Origin: an uncultured Flavobacteriaceae bacterium
GTDB lineage: Bacteria > Bacteroidota > Bacteroidia > Flavobacteriales > Flavobacteriaceae
Length of the DNA stretch: 25,367 nucleotides
NCBI GenBank assembly: GCA_947311815.1
Contig: CAMZMA010000186.1
Location: forward strand, 1-25,367
Reading direction: 5' to 3'
The notes under the pieces are model-generated. The model worked only from the letters and a program-made list of their open reading frames with translations. It was not told the origin of the DNA and made no database searches. A program made the position numbers and the translations under genes. Positions 7,786 to 16,716 of this stretch are shown piece after piece. Each line of letters opens with the position of its first letter. Positions within the stretch are counted from its first letter, which is position 1.

Positions 7786-9813
7786 TTATTTACCCAAATA
7801 ATTGATCAATAATTGTAATGAAGAAACAATCATTAATTGGGTATCTGCAACGGGTTGTTCTAGTTGTGTTATTAATGGATTTGCAGATTTTAGAATTGTA
7901 GTATTTATTGATTTGTTATCAAACCCTTTTTTTATTAGGATTGCGATGTTTTTTAAATTTTTAGAATGTCGTGCTAAAACAGCTGTTTTATGATTATTAT
8001 TTATTTGGTTAAAAAGGGTATCATTTGCAATCCATTTATCTAAATAAGTAACAATTTTTTGTTGTGCTTTTTTTGTAGGATTTTTTACAAACGCTTCTAC
8101 CAAAAGATTAAAATCATAGGCATCTGGTGCATCTGCGGTACAAGCATCTGCAAACAAAGTAAAAGGAGCAAAAGTATTGTATTCTGTACCTCCCTTATTT
8201 CGAGTGTAATATTTTAAAGGTTCGTAGATAGCTACTAAATTCTGTAAAGAAATAATGGATTGATTTTCAGAAATATTACGTAAAATTACGTCTCTATTTC
8301 TAATATGCATTATACCGATACGCTCTAAATTAAAACTGATAACATTTAATCTTTTACGCATATTGGCAATGTTTTTTATTGCTTTTGATGACCACAAGCG
8401 TTCTGCAATGGCAGCAGTTCTAGGCCAAATACGAGAATCGATGGTTTGTGGAGTTACCAACTCTCCCCACATAGTAGCTTCTCCTCCTAAAATATTTTTT
8501 TCTTGTTTTTTTGTCAATCCATGATTTTTGGCTAACGGATCATTTTTATAATGTTGATTTACAGAAAGTAGTAAATCGATATAATACCCTTTAGAGAGTA
8601 CCGTTTTATAGCCTTTTTTAGCCGCTTCTAACATCGATTTTTTTCCTCTCCAAGAATGGATAACCACATTTTTAGGTAAATTAGGTTGAAAAATCTCATC
8701 CCATCCCATCATTATTTTATGATTTTTTGTGAGTATTTTTTGTACTTTTATGTTAAAATAGGTTTGCAAATCATGATTGGTTTTCAACCCATTTTCTTTC
8801 ATAAATGCTTGAATTTTCGGATTACTATCCCAATGCTTTCCTTTGTTTTCATCACCTCCGATATGAAAATAAGCATCTGGAAAAATTGCTGCCATTTCAG
8901 AAAAAACATCATCTATGATTTGATAAGTCAGAGGGTTTGTAGGATCTAAAGTGGGATCAAAAATGCCTGCAAAACGCTCTATTTTATAATCCGTTTTTTT
9001 ACTTGCAATTTCTGGGTACGCAACCAACCAAGAGGTTGCATGACCTGGTATATCAAATTCAGGCACTACTCTAATTCCTAAATTATCTGCATAGGCAACA
9101 ATTTCTCTTAACTGTTCTTGCGTGTAATATTGCCCATCAGAACCCAGTTGATGTAGTTTTGGGCGCGATTTTACCTCAACCCTGAAACCCTGATCTTCTG
9201 TTAAATGCCAGTGAAAAACATTCATTTTAACATATGCCATCGCATCTAAGTTTCTTTTAATTACATTTATAGGCTGAAAATGTCTTGCTACGTCAATCAA
9301 TAAGCCTCTCCATGCAAAACGAGGAGCATCATTAACAGTTACTGCTGGAAAATAATAATTATTGGTATTAAATTCTATAAGCTGTCGTAAAGTTTGCAAT
9401 CCTCTAATAGCTCCTATATCTGTATTTGCAGTAATGCTAATTTGTGTAGGGGTAACGGTTAAAGCATATGATTCATCCATTCCTAAAGCAACTTTTGCTA
9501 CTTTATGAAAAGAAATTAGCAAAGAAGCTTTTTCTTTACTATTAATAGCAGGAAAATCTGTACTAAAAAACACACCCGAAGTATTACTTACTTGTCTTAA
9601 AAAAGAAGTTGCAGCATTATACACACGTCCTTTTCCTTTTTTTGTAATGGCAATTGTAAAATGTTTATCTACTGTAAATTTACCCGATTGCTGCGAAATA
9701 TTTTGCGGCCACGGCATTAAATTAAACCGATTTATTAAATTTGTTTCTTGAGATATTCCATAAAAAGGAATATGAAGAATAAGTATGACTATTTTTATAA
9801 GATGTTTTTTCAT
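7786..9813 (-). CDS. GH20 beta-N-acetylhexosaminidase, exported
   Basis: 675-residue enzyme that removes terminal beta-linked GlcNAc or GalNAc from oligosaccharides. An N-terminal signal peptide ends near FYGISQ (residue 22), with no lipobox, so the protein is probably periplasmic. Residues about 30-160 form the GH20b accessory domain. The catalytic barrel follows, with RGLLIDVARHF (substrate arginine R177), HWHLTEDQGFR (201-211), PEFDIPGH (251-258) and the catalytic pair D321-E322 in HIGGDE. GH20 enzymes use the substrate acetamido group as nucleophile, with this Glu as acid/base. W371-D372 (MMGWDE) and W449 (EATMWGE) fit the sugar-stacking pocket. Length is normal for the flavobacterial family. 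It lies 14 bp after nagB and 8 bp before the SMP-30-like gene. Linkage preference (chitobiose, N-glycan or peptidoglycan) cannot be told. Confidence 0.93.
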   Translation of the reverse strand: MKKHLIKIVILILHIPFYGISQETNLINRFNLMPWPQNISQQSGKFTVDKHFTIAITKKGKGRVYNAATSFLRQVSNTSGVFFSTDFPAINSKEKASLLISFHKVAKVALGMDESYALTVTPTQISITANTDIGAIRGLQTLRQLIEFNTNNYYFPAVTVNDAPRFAWRGLLIDVARHFQPINVIKRNLDAMAYVKMNVFHWHLTEDQGFRVEVKSRPKLHQLGSDGQYYTQEQLREIVAYADNLGIRVVPEFDIPGHATSWLVAYPEIASKKTDYKIERFAGIFDPTLDPTNPLTYQIIDDVFSEMAAIFPDAYFHIGGDENKGKHWDSNPKIQAFMKENGLKTNHDLQTYFNIKVQKILTKNHKIMMGWDEIFQPNLPKNVVIHSWRGKKSMLEAAKKGYKTVLSKGYYIDLLLSVNQHYKNDPLAKNHGLTKKQEKNILGGEATMWGELVTPQTIDSRIWPRTAAIAERLWSSKAIKNIANMRKRLNVISFNLERIGIMHIRNRDVILRNISENQSIISLQNLVAIYEPLKYYTRNKGGTEYNTFAPFTLFADACTADAPDAYDFNLLVEAFVKNPTKKAQQKIVTYLDKWIANDTLFNQINNNHKTAVLARHSKNLKNIAILIKKGFDNKSINTTILKSANPLITQLEQPVADTQLMIVSSLQLLINYLGK

Positions 9814-9827
9814 TTCTTAATTTTAAA

Positions 9828-11750
9828 TTAAAAATAATACCTTTTAAAAGCTTCCATAGCGGCATAATCTGCCATTCCTAAATCGTGGTATTTTTTAGCT
9901 GTTTCTCTATTTCTATCTTCTGCACGCACCCAAAATTCTCTAGCATCATCTCCTTGAAACATCACTCCGTCTTTTTGTGATTGATGATAAAAAATTGCCA
10001 ATCGTTTTTTTAACACTTGATCTGGACTCATAGGCACCACCATATCAATTTCATGAGATTCCCATTCGTACCAAGCACCACGATATAGCCAAACCCAACA
10101 ATTATTCATAAATTTTTCAGGTTTTAAAACATCTATCGCTGCAAAAATAGCATCTAAACATACTTTATGCGTTCCATGAGGATCGGCTAAATCGCCCGCA
10201 GCATAAATTTGATGCGGTTGTATTTTTTGAATTATATTTTTAACAATTGTGATATCTTGATCTGATAAGTTTTTTTTCTTAACAGTTCCTGTCTCATAAA
10301 AGGGAAGGTCTAAAAAATGTACATTTTTATCGGGCAATCCTAAAAAACGTGTAGCAGCTAAAGATTCTGCTCTTCTTATTTTACCTTTTAAGTGTCTAGT
10401 TTCTTTGGTGTCTATTTGATTAGGTGTCTTCTTTTTAATATCATTGATAATCTTATCAATAACAAGGTCTTTTATTTGTAATGATTTTGTTACTTCTGCA
10501 AATTTTAAGGCTTCTTCATCAGAAACAGCAATGTTACCTGATGTTTGATATACAATATGCACTTCGTGACCTTGTTCTACCAATCGATCAAAAGTACCTC
10601 CCATAGAAATAACATCATCATCTGGATGTGGGCTAAAAATAATAACTCGTTTTTTTATTGGTGTTGCTCTTTCGGGTCTATGTGAATCATCTGCATTTGG
10701 TTTTCCCCCTGGCCAACCGGTAATGGTATGTTGTAAGGCATTAAAAATTTTAATATTTAAATCATAGGCTCTTCCTTCTGACGCCAATAAATTTGACATT
10801 CCGTTATCATTAAAATCTTTATCTGTAAGTTTTAATATGGGTTTTTGTTGTTTTTCGCATAACCAAAAAATGGCTTTCTTTTTAAGTTCATCATTCCAAA
10901 CACAAGAGGTTACTAACCACGGTGTTTTTATTCTTGTTAATTCTGATGATGCTTCTTCATCTAAAACAAAAGTGGTATTTTGATGATTTTGTAAATATGT
11001 TGCAGGAATTTGTGAGGTAATTTCTCCTTCAATAGTTTTTTGAAGAACTGTAGCTTTATTTGCTCCCCATCCTAATAAAATTATTCTTTTTGCACTTTTA
11101 ATAGTGCTAATTCCCATAGTAATAGCTCTTCTTGGAACGTTTTTTATTCCTAAAAAAGCAGGAGCCGCATCTTCTCTTGTAATATGGTTTAAGGTAATGC
11201 TTCTAGTGCCTGAATTGTAGTGAGAACCTGGTTCATTAAAACCAATATGCCCTGTTCTTCCGATACCTAGCAATTGAAAATCTAATCCGCCATAAGATTT
11301 AATTTTTAAATCATAATCTATACAGTATTGATTCACTTCGTCTGGTTGAACAGTACCATCTGGTACATGAATATTTTCTGGTAAAATATCTATATGATCA
11401 AATAAATATTCATGCATAAAATAATGATAACTTTGTAAGTTATCTGATTGCATTGACCAATACTCATCTAAATTAAAAGAAATTACATTAGAAAAACTTA
11501 GCCCTTCTTCTTTATGCAACCTTATCAATTCTTCATAAATTCTAATGGGTGATGAGCCTGTTGCAAGACCTAAAACACAAGGTTTATTTTCTTTTGCTTT
11601 GTCTTTAATTAATTTAGCTATTTCATGAGCTACAGTAATAGACGCCTCATTAGAATTGTTAAAAACAACATTGTGTATTTTTTCGAAACGAGTTTCTTCA
11701 AGCTGTCCTGCTGGTTTAAATTTTATTTTTGTTGTATTATTTAATTTCAA
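9828..11750 (-). CDS. nagB: Glucosamine-6-phosphate deaminase fused to a PIG-L/LmbE deacetylase-like domain
   Basis: 640-residue cytoplasmic fusion. Residues about 25-290 are a NagB isomerase/deaminase, converting glucosamine-6-phosphate to fructose-6-phosphate and ammonia. Visible motifs are LGLATGSSP (60-68), FNLDEY (92-97) and GIGRTGHIGFNEPGS (162-176), with ring-opening H168 and E173. In the E. coli enzyme the residue two before this His is an Asp; here it is T166, which I believe is normal for the long Bacteroidota type. Residues about 365-640 are a PIG-L/LmbE domain with the zinc motif SPHPDDD (373-379) and a second site DPHGTHK (523-529). PIG-L enzymes deacetylate GlcNAc groups. The two-domain form (about 640-660 aa) is known in Bacteroidota. 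The start appears to be TTG at 11748-11750, with no in-frame ATG nearby. It is the first gene of the operon with GH20 and SMP-30. Confidence 0.92.
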   Translation of the reverse strand: MKLNNTTKIKFKPAGQLEETRFEKIHNVVFNNSNEASITVAHEIAKLIKDKAKENKPCVLGLATGSSPIRIYEELIRLHKEEGLSFSNVISFNLDEYWSMQSDNLQSYHYFMHEYLFDHIDILPENIHVPDGTVQPDEVNQYCIDYDLKIKSYGGLDFQLLGIGRTGHIGFNEPGSHYNSGTRSITLNHITREDAAPAFLGIKNVPRRAITMGISTIKSAKRIILLGWGANKATVLQKTIEGEITSQIPATYLQNHQNTTFVLDEEASSELTRIKTPWLVTSCVWNDELKKKAIFWLCEKQQKPILKLTDKDFNDNGMSNLLASEGRAYDLNIKIFNALQHTITGWPGGKPNADDSHRPERATPIKKRVIIFSPHPDDDVISMGGTFDRLVEQGHEVHIVYQTSGNIAVSDEEALKFAEVTKSLQIKDLVIDKIINDIKKKTPNQIDTKETRHLKGKIRRAESLAATRFLGLPDKNVHFLDLPFYETGTVKKKNLSDQDITIVKNIIQKIQPHQIYAAGDLADPHGTHKVCLDAIFAAIDVLKPEKFMNNCWVWLYRGAWYEWESHEIDMVVPMSPDQVLKKRLAIFYHQSQKDGVMFQGDDAREFWVRAEDRNRETAKKYHDLGMADYAAMEAFKRYYF

Positions 11751-11850
11751 TATAATTTTTTTAGATTATGTAATTGGTGAGTAAATATAAATAATAAGCC
11801 TAATCACTTCCTTTTATTTTCGACAAAAGACAGATTTTTACCTATAATTA

Positions 11851-11881
11851 ACAAGCGAGAATAAAATATATCCCCGCTTGT
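11851..11881 (-). terminator. Hairpin between susD and nagB (possible attenuator)
   Basis: Perfect 7-bp inverted repeat ACAAGCG (11851-11857) / CGCTTGT (11875-11881) with a 17-base loop, 32 bp after the susD stop. The T tract after the stem is poor (TAATTA), so it is more likely a partial terminator or mRNA-stabilising end than a full stop. It would allow high susCD and lower nagB expression from one promoter. The rest of the 162-bp gap shows nothing clear. Confidence 0.4.
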
Positions 11882-11912
11882 ACAATTAACAAAATTTATG
11901 AATAAAAAATGT

Positions 11913-13493
11913 TTAAAAATTATTTCCTGTATCCCACCATAAACGGGTACCTCCATTATCTGCCCCTCCTAATAAAGTAACAGCATTGGCTACTCCTGGT
12001 GTATTTGTAGAAAGCTCGCTATCTACAAAAGGAATTCTTCTAATTTGAAGATTAGTATCTATGATTCCTCCACTTTGATTACTAACTACTGGGAAAATTT
12101 TAGGATACCCTGTACGTCTATATTCGCTCCATGCTTCTTGTCCTTCTGGGAACATAGCAATCCATTTTTGGGTAATAATTCTTTCTAATTTTTCTTCATT
12201 AGTTGCCCCATTATCCCAAGCAATAGTAATTGTACTCATTGCATTGATACTGTTAGAGGCATTTACTGGATCTACATAATTAGCAGGTACAGAGGTGTTG
12301 TCTGCAATATAAGCTGCTGCACCACCTACACCATGTTGTGCAAAAGAAGTTGTAATACCCATTTCATAATGCGCTTGTGCACTACCCGCTCCTGACCAAC
12401 CTCTTAAGGCTGCTTCTGCTTGCAAAAAGTGTACTTCGGCAGCAGTCATTAATTGAGCATTAGATGTTTTTACAGCATCATTCATATTAGAAAACCCAAC
12501 ATAATCTGCTTTTTGAGCTAATTCATCTGAATAGCCTGGTAATAAAGGAAGACCTCCTCGTACTCCTTTATAAGCACCTCCATTTGCATCTGAAGGATTA
12601 AAATAAGCTTCCATTCTACCATCTCCGTAACCAGATAAGATAGATTCCATTGAAGCATTCATTCTAATATCTCCCCAAGAATTATCTATGATTGATAAAG
12701 GGTGTGGCTTACTACTATGTACTAAAAAATCATCTGCTGGTGTAGCTAACAAACCTTCTGGTTGTGCTAATGCTTTTTCTCCTTCTGCTTTTGCTTTTGA
12801 AGGGTCTGCCATTGAGATTCTAATAGCTAAACGTAAACGTAAAGAGTTCGCTAATTTTACCCATTGATGATAATCTCCTCCATAAGCCATATCAAAAGCA
12901 GTAAAACGTTGGCTATCAATATCGGCAGTAAGAGCCGCTACAGCTGTATCTAAATCTGTAAAAAAAGCAGTATATACTGCTTGTTGAGAATCATACACTC
13001 CTGCATTGTCAATACTTCCGAAATTAGAATATACAATAGGCCCAAATACATCAGATACTCTGTGCATCGCTTCTACTCTTAAAATTAAATTCACAGCATT
13101 TAAGGTCGGATAACTTTCAGCTGCTAATTTTGAGATTTTTTTTGAATTCCCCATCACATTTTCATAAGGAACAGACCAAATAAAATTATTCCATCCACTT
13201 ACTAATGCATAGGTTGTATTATTTGCCCCTGCTACAAAAGGTCTTGGATTGGTCATATACCCCGCATATACATCTGCATTTAAATTTTGCTGTAGTTGAT
13301 ACACCCAAGCAGGATCGTATCTTAAAATATTTTCAAAAATTGGTTGATATTTAGACCCAACGTGCTGAAAATCTATTTCTAACGTTTCGTCAGAAATATT
13401 TTTATCATTTTTATTATAATCTTCTAAATTTTGACAAGAAGATGCGATTATTATAAAGCCCAATAAGGCTATTAGTTTATTTATTTTTTTCAT
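11913..13493 (-). CDS. susD: SusD/RagB-family nutrient-binding outer-membrane lipoprotein
   Basis: 526-residue lipoprotein of the SusD_2-like type. The signal ends in the lipobox IIASSC (C20), followed by acidic and Asn-rich residues (QNLEDYNKNDKN) typical of the surface-export signal in this phylum. The body is helical and TPR-like: residues near 120-245 (YPTLNAVNLILRVEAMHRVSDVFG, WVKLANSLRLRLAIRI) and the late LMTAAEVHFLQAEAALRGW are family hallmarks, as is the C-terminal WIAMFPEGQEAWSEYRRTGYP. SusD proteins form the lid over the SusC barrel and bind the oligosaccharide. It follows susC by 10 bp and is transcribed with it. The ligand is inferred from neighbours to be a GlcNAc-containing oligosaccharide. 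Confidence 0.93.
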   Translation of the reverse strand: MKKINKLIALLGFIIIASSCQNLEDYNKNDKNISDETLEIDFQHVGSKYQPIFENILRYDPAWVYQLQQNLNADVYAGYMTNPRPFVAGANNTTYALVSGWNNFIWSVPYENVMGNSKKISKLAAESYPTLNAVNLILRVEAMHRVSDVFGPIVYSNFGSIDNAGVYDSQQAVYTAFFTDLDTAVAALTADIDSQRFTAFDMAYGGDYHQWVKLANSLRLRLAIRISMADPSKAKAEGEKALAQPEGLLATPADDFLVHSSKPHPLSIIDNSWGDIRMNASMESILSGYGDGRMEAYFNPSDANGGAYKGVRGGLPLLPGYSDELAQKADYVGFSNMNDAVKTSNAQLMTAAEVHFLQAEAALRGWSGAGSAQAHYEMGITTSFAQHGVGGAAAYIADNTSVPANYVDPVNASNSINAMSTITIAWDNGATNEEKLERIITQKWIAMFPEGQEAWSEYRRTGYPKIFPVVSNQSGGIIDTNLQIRRIPFVDSELSTNTPGVANAVTLLGGADNGGTRLWWDTGNNF

Positions 13494-13503
13494 GATCTTT
13501 TTT

Positions 13504-16500
13504 TTAGAATGATAAATTAATATTTAGCCCATAACTTCTTGTTGATGGTAAACCTAAAACATCTACCCCTTGTAAATTATTACCCGTACTTAATGTAATA
13601 TTTGGATCATAAGGAGCTACTTTATAGAAAAAGAAAAGATTACTTCCTACAAAAGATGCTTTTATGCTTTTAAAGAAAGAATCTTCTGATAAGTTAAAAT
13701 TATAACCTATAGCCATTTCTGACAAACGAATGTTTGTGGCATCATAAGTGTACTCTCCTGTAAAACCAGTTCTACCCCCTAATTTTCCATAATAATCTGT
13801 TGCATCTACTTGAGTTTTTACTCCTGCAGTAGTAATCACATCTACTTTTCCATTGGCTGTTTCTCTAGCAGAATTATTACTTTTTCCTTCTACAACTGCC
13901 TCTGTCATACTTACTACTTTACCTCCAAATTTTCCGTCAATTAAAAAATCAAAAGAAAAGTTTTTGTAGTTAAATGAGTTGTTCCATCCTAATGTAAAAT
14001 CTGGATTTGAATTCCCTATAAAATCTAAATTTGGTACAATATCATCATCTTGTTGCATGATTTTTAAAACAGTGCCATCAGGATTTAATTCTACTTCTGG
14101 CAAGCCTTCTACTTTTTTCACTACTTTTCCGTAGATATCTCCAAAAGATCCTCCAACAGTTAAATAAGAACCAAAGGTATTGGTAGCTCCTGGATCATCA
14201 ATAGCAAAACTATTTAAAGAAATAATTCCATCAATATTTGTTTCTATTAATTTGTTGATTTTATTATTGTTTTTTGCATAATTTATTCTTGATACCCAAG
14301 TAAAATCATCTGTATCATATAATTTTGCAAAGGCAGAAAACTCAATACCATTATTTACAATCTCTCCTGCGTTTAAATAAGCATTTGGCACTCCAAAAAC
14401 AGTTGCATTTACTTCTACAAAAAAGTATTGATTCACTGTATTTGTATTGTAGTATCCAATATCAAAACCATACTTGTTGTTGTTAAATTTCCATTCTGTT
14501 CCTATTTCAAAAGATTTTTGTCTTTCTGGCTTTGGTATAGTTCCTGGAACTGCTCCAACAGAAGGGGTAACACCTCCGCCTCCAAAAGCTATATTGTTAT
14601 ATGGAGAAACTAAGTCTGCACCAAAAGGATGTCCTACTTCTGCATACGATGCTCTTACTTTGGCAAACGAAACAGATTTACCAAAATCTATGTATTTATC
14701 TAAAATAGCTGTCATACCAATTGATGGATAGAAAAACGAATTGTTTCCGTTCGGTAACGTTGAAGACCAGTCATTTCTTGCAGTTAGATCTACGTAAAGT
14801 TTATCTTCAAAAGAGATAGTTGCACTTGAAAACACTGAGTATTCTTGAATTTCAAGTGAATTCTGAGAAAAATTAGCTGAAGAGCCCCCATTAAAATTTT
14901 GAAATGAAAACACATTAGCATAGGTTAAACCTCCTGAAACACCAGAATCTCCTATAAATGATTCTTGTTTTGTATTTGAAGAACTAACCCCTACAAGACC
15001 TGTTATTGATATATTATCATTTACTTTGGTATTAATGGTTGCTATTAAATCTCCAAATAATTTTGTTACACTATTGTCTTTTACTATATACCTTCCTGTT
15101 AAAGGTGCTAAAGTAGCTTCAGTAGTTGCAAATATTTTTTTCTCAAACCCCATTTTAGAAACGTCATAGGTTCCTCTTGCCTGTAGAGATATCCAGTCTT
15201 TTAGTTTATAATTTAAGGTCAATGAAGATACTAATTTTTGATTTGTATCATCGCTGGCATTTCTATGTATCATCCAATACGGATTTTGTTCAATATCAGA
15301 AGTGCCTCTAAACCAACGTTGTGCCATAATATTTCTTGCAGCATCATATTCTTCAAAAGTCTTGTAATCTGCTAAGGTTTCTGTAGTCGATTCAAAATTA
15401 TACACTCCTACTAAAGGATTAAAATACAAACCAGATACAGGTCTGTTATGTACTTTTTGAGAAGATGCCATTACACTTGCATTTACTTTTAATTTATTAT
15501 CAAACATATTCATCGTTTCTCTAACATTAAAAGTATGCTGATTCATAGTATTTGTTGGTAAAATACCTGTACTATTAGTATTACTATAAGAGAAATAAGT
15601 TTGTGCAGTATCAGAACCTCCTGAAACAGAAACAGCGTTAATTGCTGTTGTACCTGTTTGAAAAAAGTCATTCACATTTTTTAAAGCAGTGTCGTTAAAG
15701 TCCATAAAATAAGCGGCTTTATCGATTGTTAAATTAGAAGAATAACTCACTCTATATGAACCTGATTTTCCTTTTTTGGTAGTAATTAAAATTACACCAT
15801 TTAAACCAGCACTACCATATAAAGCTGAAGCCGACGCCCCTTTTAATACCGTTAAAGATTCAATATCATCTGGATTAATTAAAGACAAGGCATCTCCTCC
15901 ATCTCTATTACCTCCATCAAAAGCACCAAAAGTACTTGTTGGCTGTGTAGCTGTAGGATTAGATAAAGGCACACCATTTATTACATATAATGGTTGATTT
16001 GACCCTAAAGAAGAGTTCCCTCTTAATACTACTTTTACAGACCCACCAGCACCCGAAGCGCTTCTAGAAATAGTTACCCCTGAAACTTTACCAGACAAAC
16101 TGTTTAATGGGTTGGTTTGTTTTACCCTGTTAAGCTCCTCTGCTTTGATATCTTGTGCAGCATAGGTAAGAGACTTTCTTGTTTTTTTAATCCCTAATGC
16201 TGTTACCACAATTTCTTCTAATTGAGAAGCATCTTCTTCTAAAGCAACGTTAATTACAGAGGATGACCCTACTGTAAAAGATTGTGATTTAGTTCCTAAA
16301 TAAGAAAATAGTAATACATCTCCTACTTTTGTTTTGATTGAATATTTTCCATCAAAATCTGTTTCTACTCCTCGAGTAGTTCCTTTTATAGTTACACTAA
16401 CTCCTGGAAGAGCGGTTCCGTCTGTTTTAGAAGTAACTGTACCTGTAACATTTTTATTTTGCCCCAAAACAGTATTGGCTACTAAAAATAAAAAAGCGGT

Positions 16501-16527
16501 AACTAAAAATATTTTAGTTTTTCTCAT
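13504..16527 (-). CDS. susC: SusC/RagA-family TonB-linked outer-membrane transporter
   Basis: 1007-residue TonB-dependent transporter that energises uptake of the ligand held by SusD. The signal peptide MRKTKIFLVTAFLFLVANTVLGQ (1-23) is cleaved by signal peptidase I. Residues about 27-97 form the carboxypeptidase-D-like regulatory domain (GTVTSKTDGTALPGVSVTIKGT). The TonB-box/plug entry is LEEIVVTALGIKK (103-115), a SusC hallmark. The plug covers about 120-255 (NPLNSLSGKVSGVTIS, LRGNSSLGSNQPLYVINGVPL), and the 22-strand barrel fills the rest, ending in a terminal aromatic strand (YGLNINLSF). Length is normal. It is the first gene of the locus. Its promoter region (16528-16716) is shared with the divergent sensor kinase and contains a candidate regulator site. 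Confidence 0.95.
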   Translation of the reverse strand: MRKTKIFLVTAFLFLVANTVLGQNKNVTGTVTSKTDGTALPGVSVTIKGTTRGVETDFDGKYSIKTKVGDVLLFSYLGTKSQSFTVGSSSVINVALEEDASQLEEIVVTALGIKKTRKSLTYAAQDIKAEELNRVKQTNPLNSLSGKVSGVTISRSASGAGGSVKVVLRGNSSLGSNQPLYVINGVPLSNPTATQPTSTFGAFDGGNRDGGDALSLINPDDIESLTVLKGASASALYGSAGLNGVILITTKKGKSGSYRVSYSSNLTIDKAAYFMDFNDTALKNVNDFFQTGTTAINAVSVSGGSDTAQTYFSYSNTNSTGILPTNTMNQHTFNVRETMNMFDNKLKVNASVMASSQKVHNRPVSGLYFNPLVGVYNFESTTETLADYKTFEEYDAARNIMAQRWFRGTSDIEQNPYWMIHRNASDDTNQKLVSSLTLNYKLKDWISLQARGTYDVSKMGFEKKIFATTEATLAPLTGRYIVKDNSVTKLFGDLIATINTKVNDNISITGLVGVSSSNTKQESFIGDSGVSGGLTYANVFSFQNFNGGSSANFSQNSLEIQEYSVFSSATISFEDKLYVDLTARNDWSSTLPNGNNSFFYPSIGMTAILDKYIDFGKSVSFAKVRASYAEVGHPFGADLVSPYNNIAFGGGGVTPSVGAVPGTIPKPERQKSFEIGTEWKFNNNKYGFDIGYYNTNTVNQYFFVEVNATVFGVPNAYLNAGEIVNNGIEFSAFAKLYDTDDFTWVSRINYAKNNNKINKLIETNIDGIISLNSFAIDDPGATNTFGSYLTVGGSFGDIYGKVVKKVEGLPEVELNPDGTVLKIMQQDDDIVPNLDFIGNSNPDFTLGWNNSFNYKNFSFDFLIDGKFGGKVVSMTEAVVEGKSNNSARETANGKVDVITTAGVKTQVDATDYYGKLGGRTGFTGEYTYDATNIRLSEMAIGYNFNLSEDSFFKSIKASFVGSNLFFFYKVAPYDPNITLSTGNNLQGVDVLGLPSTRSYGLNINLSF

Positions 16528-16587
16528 AAGTAAATTATTAATTAAATGTTTCTGTAAAGTTAAGAAGTTGTTAAAGTTTTTTTAAAA

Positions 16588-16616
16588 AAATTATACAAAC
16601 AACAGAAAAACACCAA
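16588..16616 (-). promoter_or_regulatory. Candidate susC promoter
   Basis: On the minus strand, TTG (16614-16616) is followed after 18 bases by TATAATTT (16588-16595), close to the Bacteroidota TTG-N19-TAnnTTTG pattern and also to a sigma70-like -10. The -10 lies about 60 bp before the susC ATG. Its position inside a direct-repeat element supports regulated use. Confidence 0.45.
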
Positions 16617-16625
16617 CTAACAACA
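16595..16625 (-). promoter_or_regulatory. Candidate LytTR-type operator: 10-bp direct repeat, 21-bp period
   Basis: On the minus strand, TGTTGTTAGT (16616-16625) and TGTTGTTTGT (16595-16604) match at 9 of 10 bases with an 11-base spacer, so equivalent bases are 21 bp (two helical turns) apart. The promoter-proximal copy abuts the -10 box and the distal one covers the -35. LytTR-family regulators such as AgrA bind two direct half-sites containing GTTN[AG][TG] with a 21-bp period; both half-sites here contain GTTNGT. A LytTR regulator is encoded about 1.2 kb away. Confidence 0.5.
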
Positions 16626-16716
16626 TATTTTCTTTTAGAAGAATACTAATTTTTTAAAAGAAAGTTTTTTTTGAAAAAAAGACCTAAATTGCAACCGATT
16701 ACTACAATAACAAAGG

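Noticed and set aside
7494..7805. Plus-strand 103-codon ORF opposite the SMP-30-like gene
   Set aside because: It is an antisense shadow: the minus-strand frame has a signal peptide and metal ligands, while this one has no recognisable domain. The same applies to the other 60-100 codon ORFs opposite the large genes.
16640..16716. Promoter for the sensor kinase at TAAATTGC
   Set aside because: It matches TAnnTTTG at only six of eight bases, and the nearest TTTG is about 11 bases away, far too close for a -33 element.
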